Source of the DNA: ATZT02 sp964639395
GTDB lineage: Bacteria > Actinomycetota > Actinomycetes > S36-B12 > UBA5976
Reading direction: 5' to 3'
Assembly (NCBI GenBank): GCA_964639395.1
Contig: CAZXCT010000048.1
Location: 1-9,509 of the forward strand
DNA length: 9,509 nt
The notes beneath the pieces are model-generated. The model did no database searches. It saw only the letters and a program-made list of their open reading frames with translations, and had not been told where the DNA came from. The position numbers and the translations under genes were made by a program. This document shows, piece after piece, positions 1 through 5,854 of this stretch. Positions within the stretch are counted from its first letter, which is position 1; the number at the start of each line of letters is the position of its first letter.

Positions 1-620
1 ATGTGAGATAGCAAGGCCAAGGCAAGTGATTTTGCTTTGTCGGTATTTTGCGCAACCGGTAAGGCGTTAAATCCAGCTGAATCTATTGCCCTTTTCATGC
101 CAGGTGAATTCAGTTCGATAGCTGGGATTAAGTACTCTTTTGCTTTACTGTTTTCTCTTGCCAGTAAAAAAGCTAGCGCAACTGCGATTTCACTAACTAG
201 AAAAGTTTTTGTTTTTCGTGAAAGCGACTTTTCTAAAATTTTGAATAGTTCTTGGCTGTGAGTTAAACCGAGTGCTTGGACTAGGCGTTTTTTGTCGTTT
301 TTGTAAATTTTTAAATTAGCAATTTGATCACGTATCTCGTTACAGCTAGCGATCCACGTCCTATCATTACCGGCAGATGAGTTACCGAGCAAAGTTGCCG
401 CATCTAGATTGAGGTAGATTCCAATTAAAGCTAAGGCCTTATTCGAATAATCATTGCTGATAACTGCAATTGATGCTATTGCTTCATCAATTTTTTTATC
501 TAGAAATTCATCCGTCGCGTCGGCGAGCTTGGTAAATTCCAAATTTATTGGGCTCAATTTTTGCCAGTCAGAGAACTCGTTTGGAGGGTTTTCGTGAAAT
601 AGCAGGCAATTTTCTATCAT
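1..620 (-). CDS. Partial hypothetical protein, mostly helical (N-terminal 206 codons)
   Basis: An open frame runs on the minus strand from ATG at 620-618 to the window edge with no stop, giving 206 complete codons; the C-terminus lies outside the window. An in-frame TAG lies eight codons upstream with no other ATG, GTG or TTG in between, so the start is well fixed. The protein starts MIENCLLFHENPP and is rich in Ala, Leu, Lys and Asp/Glu with no signal peptide or membrane segment. Residues about 140-190 (VSEIAVALAFLLAREN..., then AIELNSPGMKRAIDSAGF) look like paired TPR-like helices and faintly recall the C-terminal helical part of actinobacterial DUF4192 proteins; that is only a resemblance, and the DUF4192 N-terminal part is not seen. 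No Shine-Dalgarno precedes the start, but TAACCT sits 7 nt upstream of ATG, which fits a leaderless start. The gene is divergent from the small protein at 682. Function is unknown. The 74-codon plus-strand frame inside it looks like a shadow. Confidence 0.7.
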   Translation of the reverse strand, partial: MIENCLLFHENPPNEFSDWQKLSPINLEFTKLADATDEFLDKKIDEAIASIAVISNDYSNKALALIGIYLNLDAATLLGNSSAGNDRTWIASCNEIRDQIANLKIYKNDKKRLVQALGLTHSQELFKILEKSLSRKTKTFLVSEIAVALAFLLARENSKAKEYLIPAIELNSPGMKRAIDSAGFNALPVAQNTDKAKSLALALLSH

Positions 621-627
621 GAAATCA

Positions 628-633
628 AGGTTA
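628..633 (-). promoter_or_regulatory. Candidate -10 box of a leaderless promoter for the 620-1 gene
   Basis: Read on the minus strand the hexamer is TAACCT, fitting the actinobacterial TANNNT -10 pattern, and it ends 7 nt before the ATG at 620. This spacing would put the transcription start at or next to the A of ATG. No convincing -35 is visible. The same hexamer stands 6 nt before the glycerate kinase start. Confidence 0.35.
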
Positions 634-652
634 CTGCCGCACTAAAATCCTT

Positions 653-658
653 TATAAT
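653..658 (+). promoter_or_regulatory. Candidate -10 box TATAAT for the small gene at 682
   Basis: A perfect TATAAT lies 23 nt upstream of the ATG at 682, with an AGGAGG ribosome site in between, so a short leader of about 17 nt is expected. The -35 region (about 630-636) does not resemble TTGACA, so identification rests on the -10 box and its placement. On the opposite strand 651-656 reads TATAAA, which could serve the divergent gene instead of its closer TAACCT. Confidence 0.45.
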
Positions 659-670
659 TAAGTTACTAGT

Positions 671-676
671 AGGAGG
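671..676 (+). promoter_or_regulatory. Strong Shine-Dalgarno AGGAGG for the gene at 682
   Basis: A perfect AGGAGG ends 5 nt before the ATG at 682. It fixes the start and is the best evidence that this short frame is a real, well-translated gene. Confidence 0.8.
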
Positions 677-681
677 TAAAA

Positions 682-912
682 ATGTCAGAGACTTCAAGCA
701 AATGGATTTGGGTTTACGAAGTTGCCGACGGGGAGCCGGTCAATGGATTGCCTAAAAGTGCTGCGTTAGATGCTTTTGAATCTAGAGAAGCTGCTGAGGC
801 GTGGCTTACAAATTACTGGAGAGATTTGTTAGCAAACGGCGTAGATCAAGTGGAATTATTTGAAAACACTAATTCGGTGTATCAGATGAGTCTGCATCCG
901 CTAAACGCTTAA
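682..912 (+). CDS. Small conserved actinobacterial protein of unknown function (76 aa)
   Basis: This 76-residue soluble, acidic protein has a strong Shine-Dalgarno and a TATAAT box upstream. It begins MSETSSKWIWVYEVADG. Its middle (about residues 32-60, FESREAAEAWLTNYWRDLL then NGVDQVELFE) and its end (VYQMSLHPL) resemble a small uncharacterised protein found in many actinobacteria, including Streptomyces; this is from memory and has no functional name. Aromatic residues are dense (five Trp/Tyr in the first 12 positions after SK, plus the AWLTNYW helix), suggesting a compact alpha/beta fold. No Cys, His cluster, signal peptide or membrane segment is seen. The stop codon at 910-912 overlaps the stop of the convergent DUF3043 gene. 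No biochemical role can be assigned. Confidence 0.82.
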   Translation: MSETSSKWIWVYEVADGEPVNGLPKSAALDAFESREAAEAWLTNYWRDLLANGVDQVELFENTNSVYQMSLHPLNA

Positions 913-1427
913 TTTTTTGGTTTTCCGCCAACTTTAACAATCGGCGGTGGGACTCGCAGTGAGCGCATTTGCAGTGCTCTTAATACACCATAAGCTAAAG
1001 CACCTTTGCGCGCCTTAGCATCTGAAAACTCGGCGCTCAAAGTTTTTTTAAGTTTGAAATAAATTAGAAATTCATCTAACACGGTAGCAAACATTAGTGA
1101 AATCCAAATTACATAAACAAATTGTTGAACTTGAGCAATCGGAACCAAAGAAAACAATAAGACCACCACAGCAATTGGTAAAAACATTTCACCGACGGAT
1201 CGTCGAGAGTCAATAATTAGTCTTACCTGTTTTCTTACCGGCCCTCGATCTCTAAAAGGTAAGGCCCACTCTTCGCCGCGCAACATCGCGGCGCGTGCCT
1301 CAACTCTTTGCTTACGAGCACGTTCGCGAGCTGCTTTTCTGGCAGTTTTATTATCTTTCGGAACCTTTAAGGCTTGCTTGCGCTTGGCTTGTGCTTCTTT
1401 TCGTTTTGGGGTGGGATTTTCTTTCAT
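909..1427 (-). CDS. DUF3043-family membrane protein
   Basis: The 172-residue protein has a very basic N-terminal half (PTPKRKEAQAKRKQA at about 5-19, then several Arg/Lys/Ala-rich stretches). The family-typical segment AMLRGEEWALPFRDRGPVRK follows at about 47-66, then VRLIIDSRRSVGE and two adjacent hydrophobic segments at about 81-98 and 102-123. This matches the layout of actinobacterial DUF3043 proteins: a positively charged cytoplasmic region followed by a two-helix hairpin. Function is unknown; the basic region could contact membrane lipid or nucleic acid, but that is speculation. It lies 31 nt downstream of nadA on the same strand, so it is probably co-transcribed, but it may also have its own leaderless promoter (TATAGT 6 nt before ATG). 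M. tuberculosis appears to keep a relative (Rv2206, from memory) beside glycerate kinase. It converges with the small gene at 682-912 with a 4-nt overlap of the 3' ends. Confidence 0.87.
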   Translation of the reverse strand: MKENPTPKRKEAQAKRKQALKVPKDNKTARKAARERARKQRVEARAAMLRGEEWALPFRDRGPVRKQVRLIIDSRRSVGEMFLPIAVVVLLFSLVPIAQVQQFVYVIWISLMFATVLDEFLIYFKLKKTLSAEFSDAKARKGALAYGVLRALQMRSLRVPPPIVKVGGKPKN

Positions 1428-1433
1428 ACTTTG

Positions 1434-1439
1434 ACTATA
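1434..1439 (-). promoter_or_regulatory. Candidate internal leaderless -10 box for the DUF3043 gene
   Basis: On the minus strand TATAGT is followed by exactly 6 nt and then the ATG at 1427. That places a transcription start on the start codon. No Shine-Dalgarno is present in the 31-nt gap after nadA, which makes a leaderless secondary transcript plausible. No clear -35 is seen. Confidence 0.4.
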
Positions 1440-1458
1440 TCTATTGCCGGGATGGCAC

Positions 1459-2634
1459 TTATTTTGCTGGTAGCGCCAACATTTGATCTAGCGCAATTTT
1501 TGCCCATTTTGCTGTTTCAGAATCAACCTGAATTTGATTGACCACTTTGCCAGTAACTAAATTCTCTAAGGAAGTCACTAAATGTGGAAGATCAATTCGA
1601 TTCATAGTTGAGCAATAACAAATCGTTTTGTCTAAGAACATCACTTGCTTATCTGGATTTTCTAAGGCCAATCTGCGAACCAGGTTTAATTCGGTCCCGA
1701 TGGCCCAGACCGAGCCGCTAGGTGCAGCTTTAATCGTTCTAATAATTGACTCGGTGGATCCAACTTGATCAGCCGCTTTTACAACTTCATGGACACATTC
1801 AGGATGCACTAGCACCTGAACTTGTGGAACTTTATTTCTAATATTTTCAACTGACTCTAAAGAAAAACGCCCGTGTACTGAACAATGCCCTTTCCACAAA
1901 ATAACTTTGGCATTTAATAATTCAATGTCACTTAAGCCACCTTTTGGACGATATGGATCATAAACAACACAATCAGCAAGCGATAGACCCAATTCCAAAA
2001 CAGCAGTATTTCTACCTAAATGCTGATCAGGTAGAAACAAAATTCTTTCACCCTTTTCAAAACCCCAAGCCATTGCGCGTTTTGCATTTGATGAAGTGCA
2101 GACAGTTCCACCATTTCGTCCAGTAAATGCTTTTATGGCAGCAGTTGAATTCATGTAAACAACTGGGACAGTACTTTTTGCGATTCCAATTTTTTCTAGT
2201 TCGCTCCAGCAAGCCTCTACCTGGTCAATCGCTGCCATATCTGCCATTGAACAGCCAGCGGCGAGGTCGGGCAGAATAACTTTTTGTTCTGCACTCGTGA
2301 GGATATCTGCACTTTCTGCCATAAAATGCACGCCACAAAAAACTATGTAATCCGCATTTGGCCTCGCGGCAGCATCTTTGGCTAACTTAAAAGAATCTCC
2401 GGTGGTATCTGCGAATTGAATTACTTCATCTCTTTGATAGTGATGGCCCAAGATAAAAACTTTTTCACCGAGTTTTTCTTTTGCAGCTTGTGCCCGCGCA
2501 ACTAAATCTGGTGCGGCGGCAGGGGGTAAAACCCCAGGGCAATCAACACCCTTTTCGCTAGTACTGTCTTTTAGCTGGCCTAATAAATGTAAAAGTGGGC
2601 TTGATTCTGGCTCGGTCCAGGTTGAGGCTGACAT
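1459..2634 (-). CDS. nadA: Quinolinate synthase A
   Basis: NadA condenses iminoaspartate with dihydroxyacetone phosphate to quinolinate in de novo NAD synthesis, using a [4Fe-4S] cluster. The 391-residue protein is the long actinobacterial form with conserved blocks throughout: ILGHHYQRDEV at 61-71, FCGVHFMAESADIL at 99-112, LPDLAAGCSMADMA at 121-134, GGTVCTSSNA at 175-184, LPDQHLGRNTA at 201-211, LWKGHCSVHGRFS at 246-258, VHPECVHEV at 276-284 and CYCSTMNRIDLPHL at 339-352. Cluster-ligand candidates are Cys128, Cys251 or Cys280, and Cys339 or Cys341. The start at 2634 gives an N-terminus of the length usual in actinobacterial homologues. A clear Shine-Dalgarno is lacking. nadB and nadC, often adjacent, are not in this window. 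It heads a minus-strand pair with the DUF3043 gene and is divergent from glycerate kinase across 35 nt. An Fe-S carrier gene lies nearby. Confidence 0.97.
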   Translation of the reverse strand: MSASTWTEPESSPLLHLLGQLKDSTSEKGVDCPGVLPPAAAPDLVARAQAAKEKLGEKVFILGHHYQRDEVIQFADTTGDSFKLAKDAAARPNADYIVFCGVHFMAESADILTSAEQKVILPDLAAGCSMADMAAIDQVEACWSELEKIGIAKSTVPVVYMNSTAAIKAFTGRNGGTVCTSSNAKRAMAWGFEKGERILFLPDQHLGRNTAVLELGLSLADCVVYDPYRPKGGLSDIELLNAKVILWKGHCSVHGRFSLESVENIRNKVPQVQVLVHPECVHEVVKAADQVGSTESIIRTIKAAPSGSVWAIGTELNLVRRLALENPDKQVMFLDKTICYCSTMNRIDLPHLVTSLENLVTGKVVNQIQVDSETAKWAKIALDQMLALPAK

Positions 2635-2657
2635 AGTTCTATCGTCCCATGAATCGA

Positions 2658-2663
2658 TAACCT
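2658..2663 (+). promoter_or_regulatory. Candidate leaderless -10 box for glycerate kinase
   Basis: TAACCT (TANNNT type) is followed by 6 nt and the ATG at 2670, so transcription would begin at the start codon. No Shine-Dalgarno lies before this gene. The whole divergent nadA/glycerate kinase spacer is 35 nt, leaving little room for longer leaders. Confidence 0.4.
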
Positions 2664-2669
2664 GTACAT

Positions 2670-3768
2670 ATGCGCATCGTTATTGCTCCAGATTCATTCA
2701 CCGGAACCCTCACTGCGCAAGCGGCGGCGAGCGCTATTTATACCGGCTGGCAAAAGTCTGATCCAACTGCTGAGTATTGGCTGTTTCCGATGTCTGATGG
2801 TGGCCCAGGATTCATCAGTGCGATCAGTGCAGCGATCACGGGTGAGTTGAAAGAGTTTGAGATATCTAACTTGCTTGAAAATACCATCTCANNNNNNNNN
2901 NNNNNNNNNNNNNNNNNNNNNNNNNNNNNNNNNNNNNNNNNNNNNNNNNNNNNNNNNNNNNNNNNNNNNNNNNNNNNNNNNNNNNNNNNNNCCGCAGTTT
3001 CTGACTGAGCAAGTTCGCTCCCCGCTGAAATACACTTCGCGTGGGATAGGTCAATTGATTCGTCATGCGGCAGCGCATGGTGCTAAAAAGATAATTATTG
3101 GAATTGGGGGAACTGCCAGCATAGATGGCGGACACGGCATTTTGTCAGAAATATTTGCGATGAGCGAAATCGATTTATTAAATTTACCAAAATGGCTAGA
3201 CGGTATTGAGTTAATTGCCGCAACCGATGTGCAAGTACCCCTGCTGGGTGCGCGTGGAGCTATTCAAGGTTTTGGCAAGCAAAAAGGATTGAGTGAAGCA
3301 GAATTTGAGAATGCAGAAAATAACCTTAAAGAATTTGCCGACAAATTAGGAAAACGATTAGATGGCAAAAATCCCAGTTTGATTTTAGGTGCGGGGGCTG
3401 GTGGTGGGATCGGTTATGGGCTTTTTGCGCTTGGCGCACAGCGAGTCAGCGGGCTAGATCTAGTTTTTGAAGTGAGCGAGATTGACAAAAAACTCGCAGC
3501 AGCAGATTTATTAATTACGGGTGAAGGCACAGTTGACTGGCAGACGCTTAGTGGAAAGGTGATTATGGGTTTAGCGCAAAAAGCGCAAAGTTTTGGGGTT
3601 CCGACTATCGCATTAGCCGGACGCGTACAGGCGGGAAAGCGAGAATTAGCTGCGGCCGGAATTGTTGGGGCATATGGCTGTGTGGGTGAGAACGAGCCAC
3701 CAGCAGAAAACCCATTTGAAGCGCTGCAGGATTTGGCAGAGCGGCTGAGCAGGACATGGCGGCAATAG
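2670..3768 (+). CDS. Glycerate kinase, class I (GarK/GlxK family), interrupted by an assembly gap
   Basis: This enzyme phosphorylates D-glycerate with ATP; class I members usually form 2-phosphoglycerate, which enters lower glycolysis. The first 74 residues (2670-2891) open with MRIVIAPDSFTGTLTA and carry MSDGGPGFI at about 41-49. After 100 N, 258 residues continue in another apparent frame, with GIGGTASIDGGHG, AATDVQVPLLGARGAIQGF, GAGAGGGIGYGLFALGA and LLITGEGTVDW...LSGKV. All are family motifs in the right order, so both halves belong to one gene. Family length is about 355-380 residues, so roughly 20-25 residues are hidden in the gap (inference). The usual Lys in PDSFKG is Thr here; a changed residue at this place also occurs, as I recall, in the mycobacterial relative Rv2205c. 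The gene heads a plus-strand run with erpA 28 nt downstream. The frame change is an artefact of the fixed-size N run, not evidence of a pseudogene. Confidence 0.93.
2892..2991. other. Assembly gap (100 N)
   Basis: Exactly 100 unresolved bases sit inside glycerate kinase. The round number suggests a placeholder for an unknown distance. The codons on each side are complete (74 codons end at 2891 and a new codon begins at 2992), so the true gap should be a multiple of 3. From the family alignment, about 60-75 nt are missing. Confidence 0.97.
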
Positions 3769-3787
3769 CGTGGCAATATAGGGGCAC

Positions 3788-3792
3788 GGAGG
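3788..3792 (+). promoter_or_regulatory. Shine-Dalgarno GGAGG for erpA
   Basis: GGAGG ends 4 nt before the ATG at 3797, within the 28-nt gap after glycerate kinase. It supports this start and translation from a shared mRNA. Confidence 0.75.
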
Positions 3793-3796
3793 AAAC

Positions 3797-4147
3797 ATGA
3801 GCAACGAAGAAACTGGCATTAAAGAAGGCGTAGTCTTGACAGAAGTTGCAGCAACAAAAGTCAAGAACTTATTAGAACAAGAGGGTCGGGACGACCTTGC
3901 GCTAAGAATTGCAGTACAGCCAGGTGGATGCTCTGGCTTGAAGTATCAATTATTTTTCGACGATCGCTCTTTAGACGGCGATGCTGCTCATGATTTTGAT
4001 GGTGTGAAAGTTGTAGTAGATAAAATGAGCACACCGTATCTAAATGGTGCCGTGATTGATTTTGTTGACACAATCGAGAAGCAGGGATTCACAATTGATA
4101 ATCCCAACGCTGGTGGTTCTTGCGCCTGCGGTGACTCCTTCCACTAA
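3797..4147 (+). CDS. erpA: A-type Fe-S cluster carrier (HesB/IscA/ErpA family)
   Basis: A-type carriers receive Fe-S clusters from the assembly scaffold and pass them to target enzymes in the cytoplasm. The 116-residue protein has the three hallmark cysteines: Cys45 in QPGGCSGLKY, and Cys109 and Cys111 in GGSCACGDSF near the C-terminus. The family core is also present (LTEVAATKVKNLL, FVDTIEKQGFTIDNPNA). Length is normal for actinobacterial members, which carry a short extra N-terminus. A good Shine-Dalgarno stands 4 nt upstream. Its position between glycerate kinase and adenosine kinase matches the M. tuberculosis order (Rv2205c, Rv2204c, Rv2202c, from memory). Likely local clients are NadA and other Fe-S enzymes, but this is inference. 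The exact subtype (ErpA versus IscA or SufA) cannot be settled from sequence alone. Confidence 0.95.
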   Translation: MSNEETGIKEGVVLTEVAATKVKNLLEQEGRDDLALRIAVQPGGCSGLKYQLFFDDRSLDGDAAHDFDGVKVVVDKMSTPYLNGAVIDFVDTIEKQGFTIDNPNAGGSCACGDSFH

Positions 4148-4154
4148 ATCGCTA

Positions 4155-4172
4155 ACTAATCGCACTAATTGC
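4155..4172 (+). repeat. Tandem imperfect 9-bp repeat between erpA and adoK
   Basis: ACTAATCGC is directly followed by ACTAATTGC (one mismatch). The pair fills much of the 40-nt erpA-adoK spacer. It may be chance in AT-rich DNA; no known binding motif is recognised. Confidence 0.35.
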
Positions 4173-4188
4173 CAGTAGGGTTAACTGG
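4172..4188 (+). promoter_or_regulatory. Small hairpin around the adoK ribosome site and start
   Basis: CCAGT (4172-4176) can pair with ACTGG (4184-4188), leaving a 7-nt loop AGGGTTA that holds the only Shine-Dalgarno-like AGGG. The last stem base is the G of the GTG start codon. The stem is only 5 bp (6 with a G-U pair), so any effect on translation would be modest. Confidence 0.3.
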
Positions 4189-5174
4189 TGTCATTAACAT
4201 TCGCCGTCACCGGCTCAATTGCTACCGATCATTTAATGCGATTTCCGGGCAAATTTACCGATTCATTAGTAGCGGACAAGCTTGATCATGTTTCACTCTC
4301 ATTTTTAGTAGATGATTTACAAATTCGCAGAGGCGGAGTTGCCGCCAACATTTCTTTTGGCATGGGCAAATTGGGACTACGTCCAATTTTGGTCGGAGCG
4401 GTTGGCAAAGATTTTGTAGATTACAGATCTTGGTTGGAACGTCATGGTGTTGATTGTGAATCCATTTATGTTTCAAAAGATCAGCACACCGCCAGATTTG
4501 TTTGCACTACTGATCAAATGCAAAACCAGATTGCTTCGTTCTACCCAGGGGCAATGAGTGAGGCGATAAATATCGAGCTGGGCCCAACGATAGATCGACT
4601 CGGAAACGTGGATTACATATTCGTCGGACCTAACGATCCCGCCGCCATGTTGCGTCACACGCAAGAGGCAAAATTTAGAAATATTCCATTTATTGCAGAC
4701 CCATCTCAGCAATTAGCCAGGATGGAAGGCGAAGAAATTAAAAAATTAATTGATGGTGCGGCATTTCTATTTACGAACGAATACGAATCTTCTTTAATTA
4801 ATAAGAAATGTGGATATAGTGCCGAAGATTTAGTACAAAACGTCGGCACGGTGGTGACCACGCTCGGAGCAAAAGGTGCTCGAGTGGACAGCAAAGGTGC
4901 ACCTTCGGTAGTTGTGAATTGTCCAGCAGAAAAAGCAAAAGTTGACCCAACCGGAGTCGGTGATGCATTTCGAGCCGGATTTATGTCTGCCATGAGTTGG
5001 GGAGTAAGCGCAGAAATTTCTGCGCAAGTAGGTTCGCTGTTAGCTACCTACACAATTGAAACAGTTGGTACGCAGGAATATACCTTTGAAAAGACTGAAT
5101 TTTTAGCAAGATTTGGTGAATCCTATGGTGAAGAAAATCAAGCGATAGTTTCGAAAGTTTTTGCAAGCGTCTGA
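4188..5174 (+). CDS. adoK: Adenosine kinase, mycobacterial AdoK type (PfkB/ribokinase family)
   Basis: AdoK phosphorylates adenosine to AMP with ATP in cytoplasmic purine salvage. The 328-residue protein starts at GTG and closely follows the M. tuberculosis AdoK (Rv2202c) pattern as I remember it: VTGSIATDHLMRFPGKF at 7-23, VSLSFLVDDL at 35-44, RRGGVAANIS at 48-57, IASFYPGAMSEA at 115-126, IADPSQQLARMEGEEI at 169-184 and FLFTNEYE at 193-200. The ATP and anion-hole segments are TTLGAKGA at 224-231 and DPTGVGDAFRAGF at 253-265, with Asp259 as the likely catalytic base. This family is ribokinase-like, unlike eukaryotic adenosine kinase. The gene lies 40 nt after erpA and 4 nt before aat, so the run is probably co-transcribed. 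Substrate choice is inferred from similarity; another nucleoside or sugar cannot be fully excluded. Confidence 0.92.
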   Translation: MSLTFAVTGSIATDHLMRFPGKFTDSLVADKLDHVSLSFLVDDLQIRRGGVAANISFGMGKLGLRPILVGAVGKDFVDYRSWLERHGVDCESIYVSKDQHTARFVCTTDQMQNQIASFYPGAMSEAINIELGPTIDRLGNVDYIFVGPNDPAAMLRHTQEAKFRNIPFIADPSQQLARMEGEEIKKLIDGAAFLFTNEYESSLINKKCGYSAEDLVQNVGTVVTTLGAKGARVDSKGAPSVVVNCPAEKAKVDPTGVGDAFRAGFMSAMSWGVSAEISAQVGSLLATYTIETVGTQEYTFEKTEFLARFGESYGEENQAIVSKVFASV

Positions 5175-5178
5175 TTTG

Positions 5179-5850
5179 ATGGGCGAAGAGATTACCCCAA
5201 GTGAATGGATCTTTCCTGATCCTAATTTAGCTCAGACCGGAAAAGATTTTGTAATAACAGAAGGCGACTTGGCACCAAGTACACTAGTCGCAGCTTATCG
5301 CGCTGGATACTTTCCGATGCATGTTCAAAATGACCACGATGAAGAAATATTGGGTTGGTTTTCACCCGACCCAAGAGGAGTTTTGTTTTTAGACGAATTT
5401 ATAGTTTCGCGGTCATTAGCAAAATCAATCAAGAAATATAATGTTAAATACGACCAAGATTTTTTAAAAATTATTGAAGGCTGTGCTGATCCAACCCGCA
5501 GACAAGGCTGGATAAATCCCGAAATCAAATCGGCATATCAAAAAATGCATGAATTAAATATTGCTCATTCGGTAGGTGTTTACAACCAAAAAGATGAATT
5601 GGTAGGCGGGCTATATGGGATTGAGCTAGGTGGGTTTTTTGCGGGGGAATCTATGTTTCACCTAGCACGAGATGCTTCAAAAGTTGCGCTGTATTGGTTG
5701 GTTGAAAAGTTGAAGTCAAAACCACAGTCAAGGTTGCTAGATGTGCAATGGCAGACGCCACATTTGGCACGACTGGGAGTACGTGAAATTACGCGCAGTG
5801 AATATTTAAAATTGTTAAAAATAGCATTAACTCAACCAACAGTTTTTTAG
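5179..5850 (+). CDS. aat: Leucyl/phenylalanyl-tRNA--protein transferase
   Basis: Aat transfers Leu or Phe from charged tRNA to proteins with N-terminal Lys or Arg, marking them for ClpS/ClpAP-type proteolysis (N-degron pathway). From ATG 5179 the protein has 223 residues, a usual length. Motifs in order are AAYRAGYFPM at 38-47, GWFSPDPRGVL at 59-69, SRSLAKSIKK at 77-86, GCADPTRRQGWI at 101-112, LVGGLYGIELGGFFAGESMF at 141-160, DASKVAL at 165-171 and LLDVQWQTPHLARLG at 186-200. Glu157 and Asp188/Gln190 occupy the conserved active-site positions. An upstream TTG at 5161 would overlap adoK by 14 nt and add a poorly conserved N-terminus; ATG 5179, 4 nt after the adoK stop, is preferred, although neither has a Shine-Dalgarno. 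It is convergent with the desulfurase-like gene, with 4 nt between them. Confidence 0.93.
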   Translation: MGEEITPSEWIFPDPNLAQTGKDFVITEGDLAPSTLVAAYRAGYFPMHVQNDHDEEILGWFSPDPRGVLFLDEFIVSRSLAKSIKKYNVKYDQDFLKIIEGCADPTRRQGWINPEIKSAYQKMHELNIAHSVGVYNQKDELVGGLYGIELGGFFAGESMFHLARDASKVALYWLVEKLKSKPQSRLLDVQWQTPHLARLGVREITRSEYLKLLKIALTQPTVF

Positions 5851-5854
5851 CGGC

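Noticed and set aside
37..261. Plus-strand 74-codon frame
   Set aside because: It lies antisense within the longer minus-strand frame 620-1, has no Shine-Dalgarno, and has no recognisable protein features.
1442..1454. TGCC/GGCA inverted repeat after nadA as a terminator
   Set aside because: It is a 4-bp stem without a T-tract, and the downstream gene is close and on the same strand.
2670..3768. Glycerate kinase as a frameshifted pseudogene or two genes
   Set aside because: The frame change coincides exactly with a 100-N placeholder; motifs on both sides are intact and in family order.
3414..3864. Three minus-strand frames opposite glycerate kinase and the erpA start
   Set aside because: They are shadows of strongly conserved plus-strand genes and show no family features.
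5161..5178. TTG at 5161 as the aat start
   Set aside because: It would overlap adoK by 14 nt and adds an unconserved extension; ATG 5179 gives the usual length and begins just after the adoK stop.
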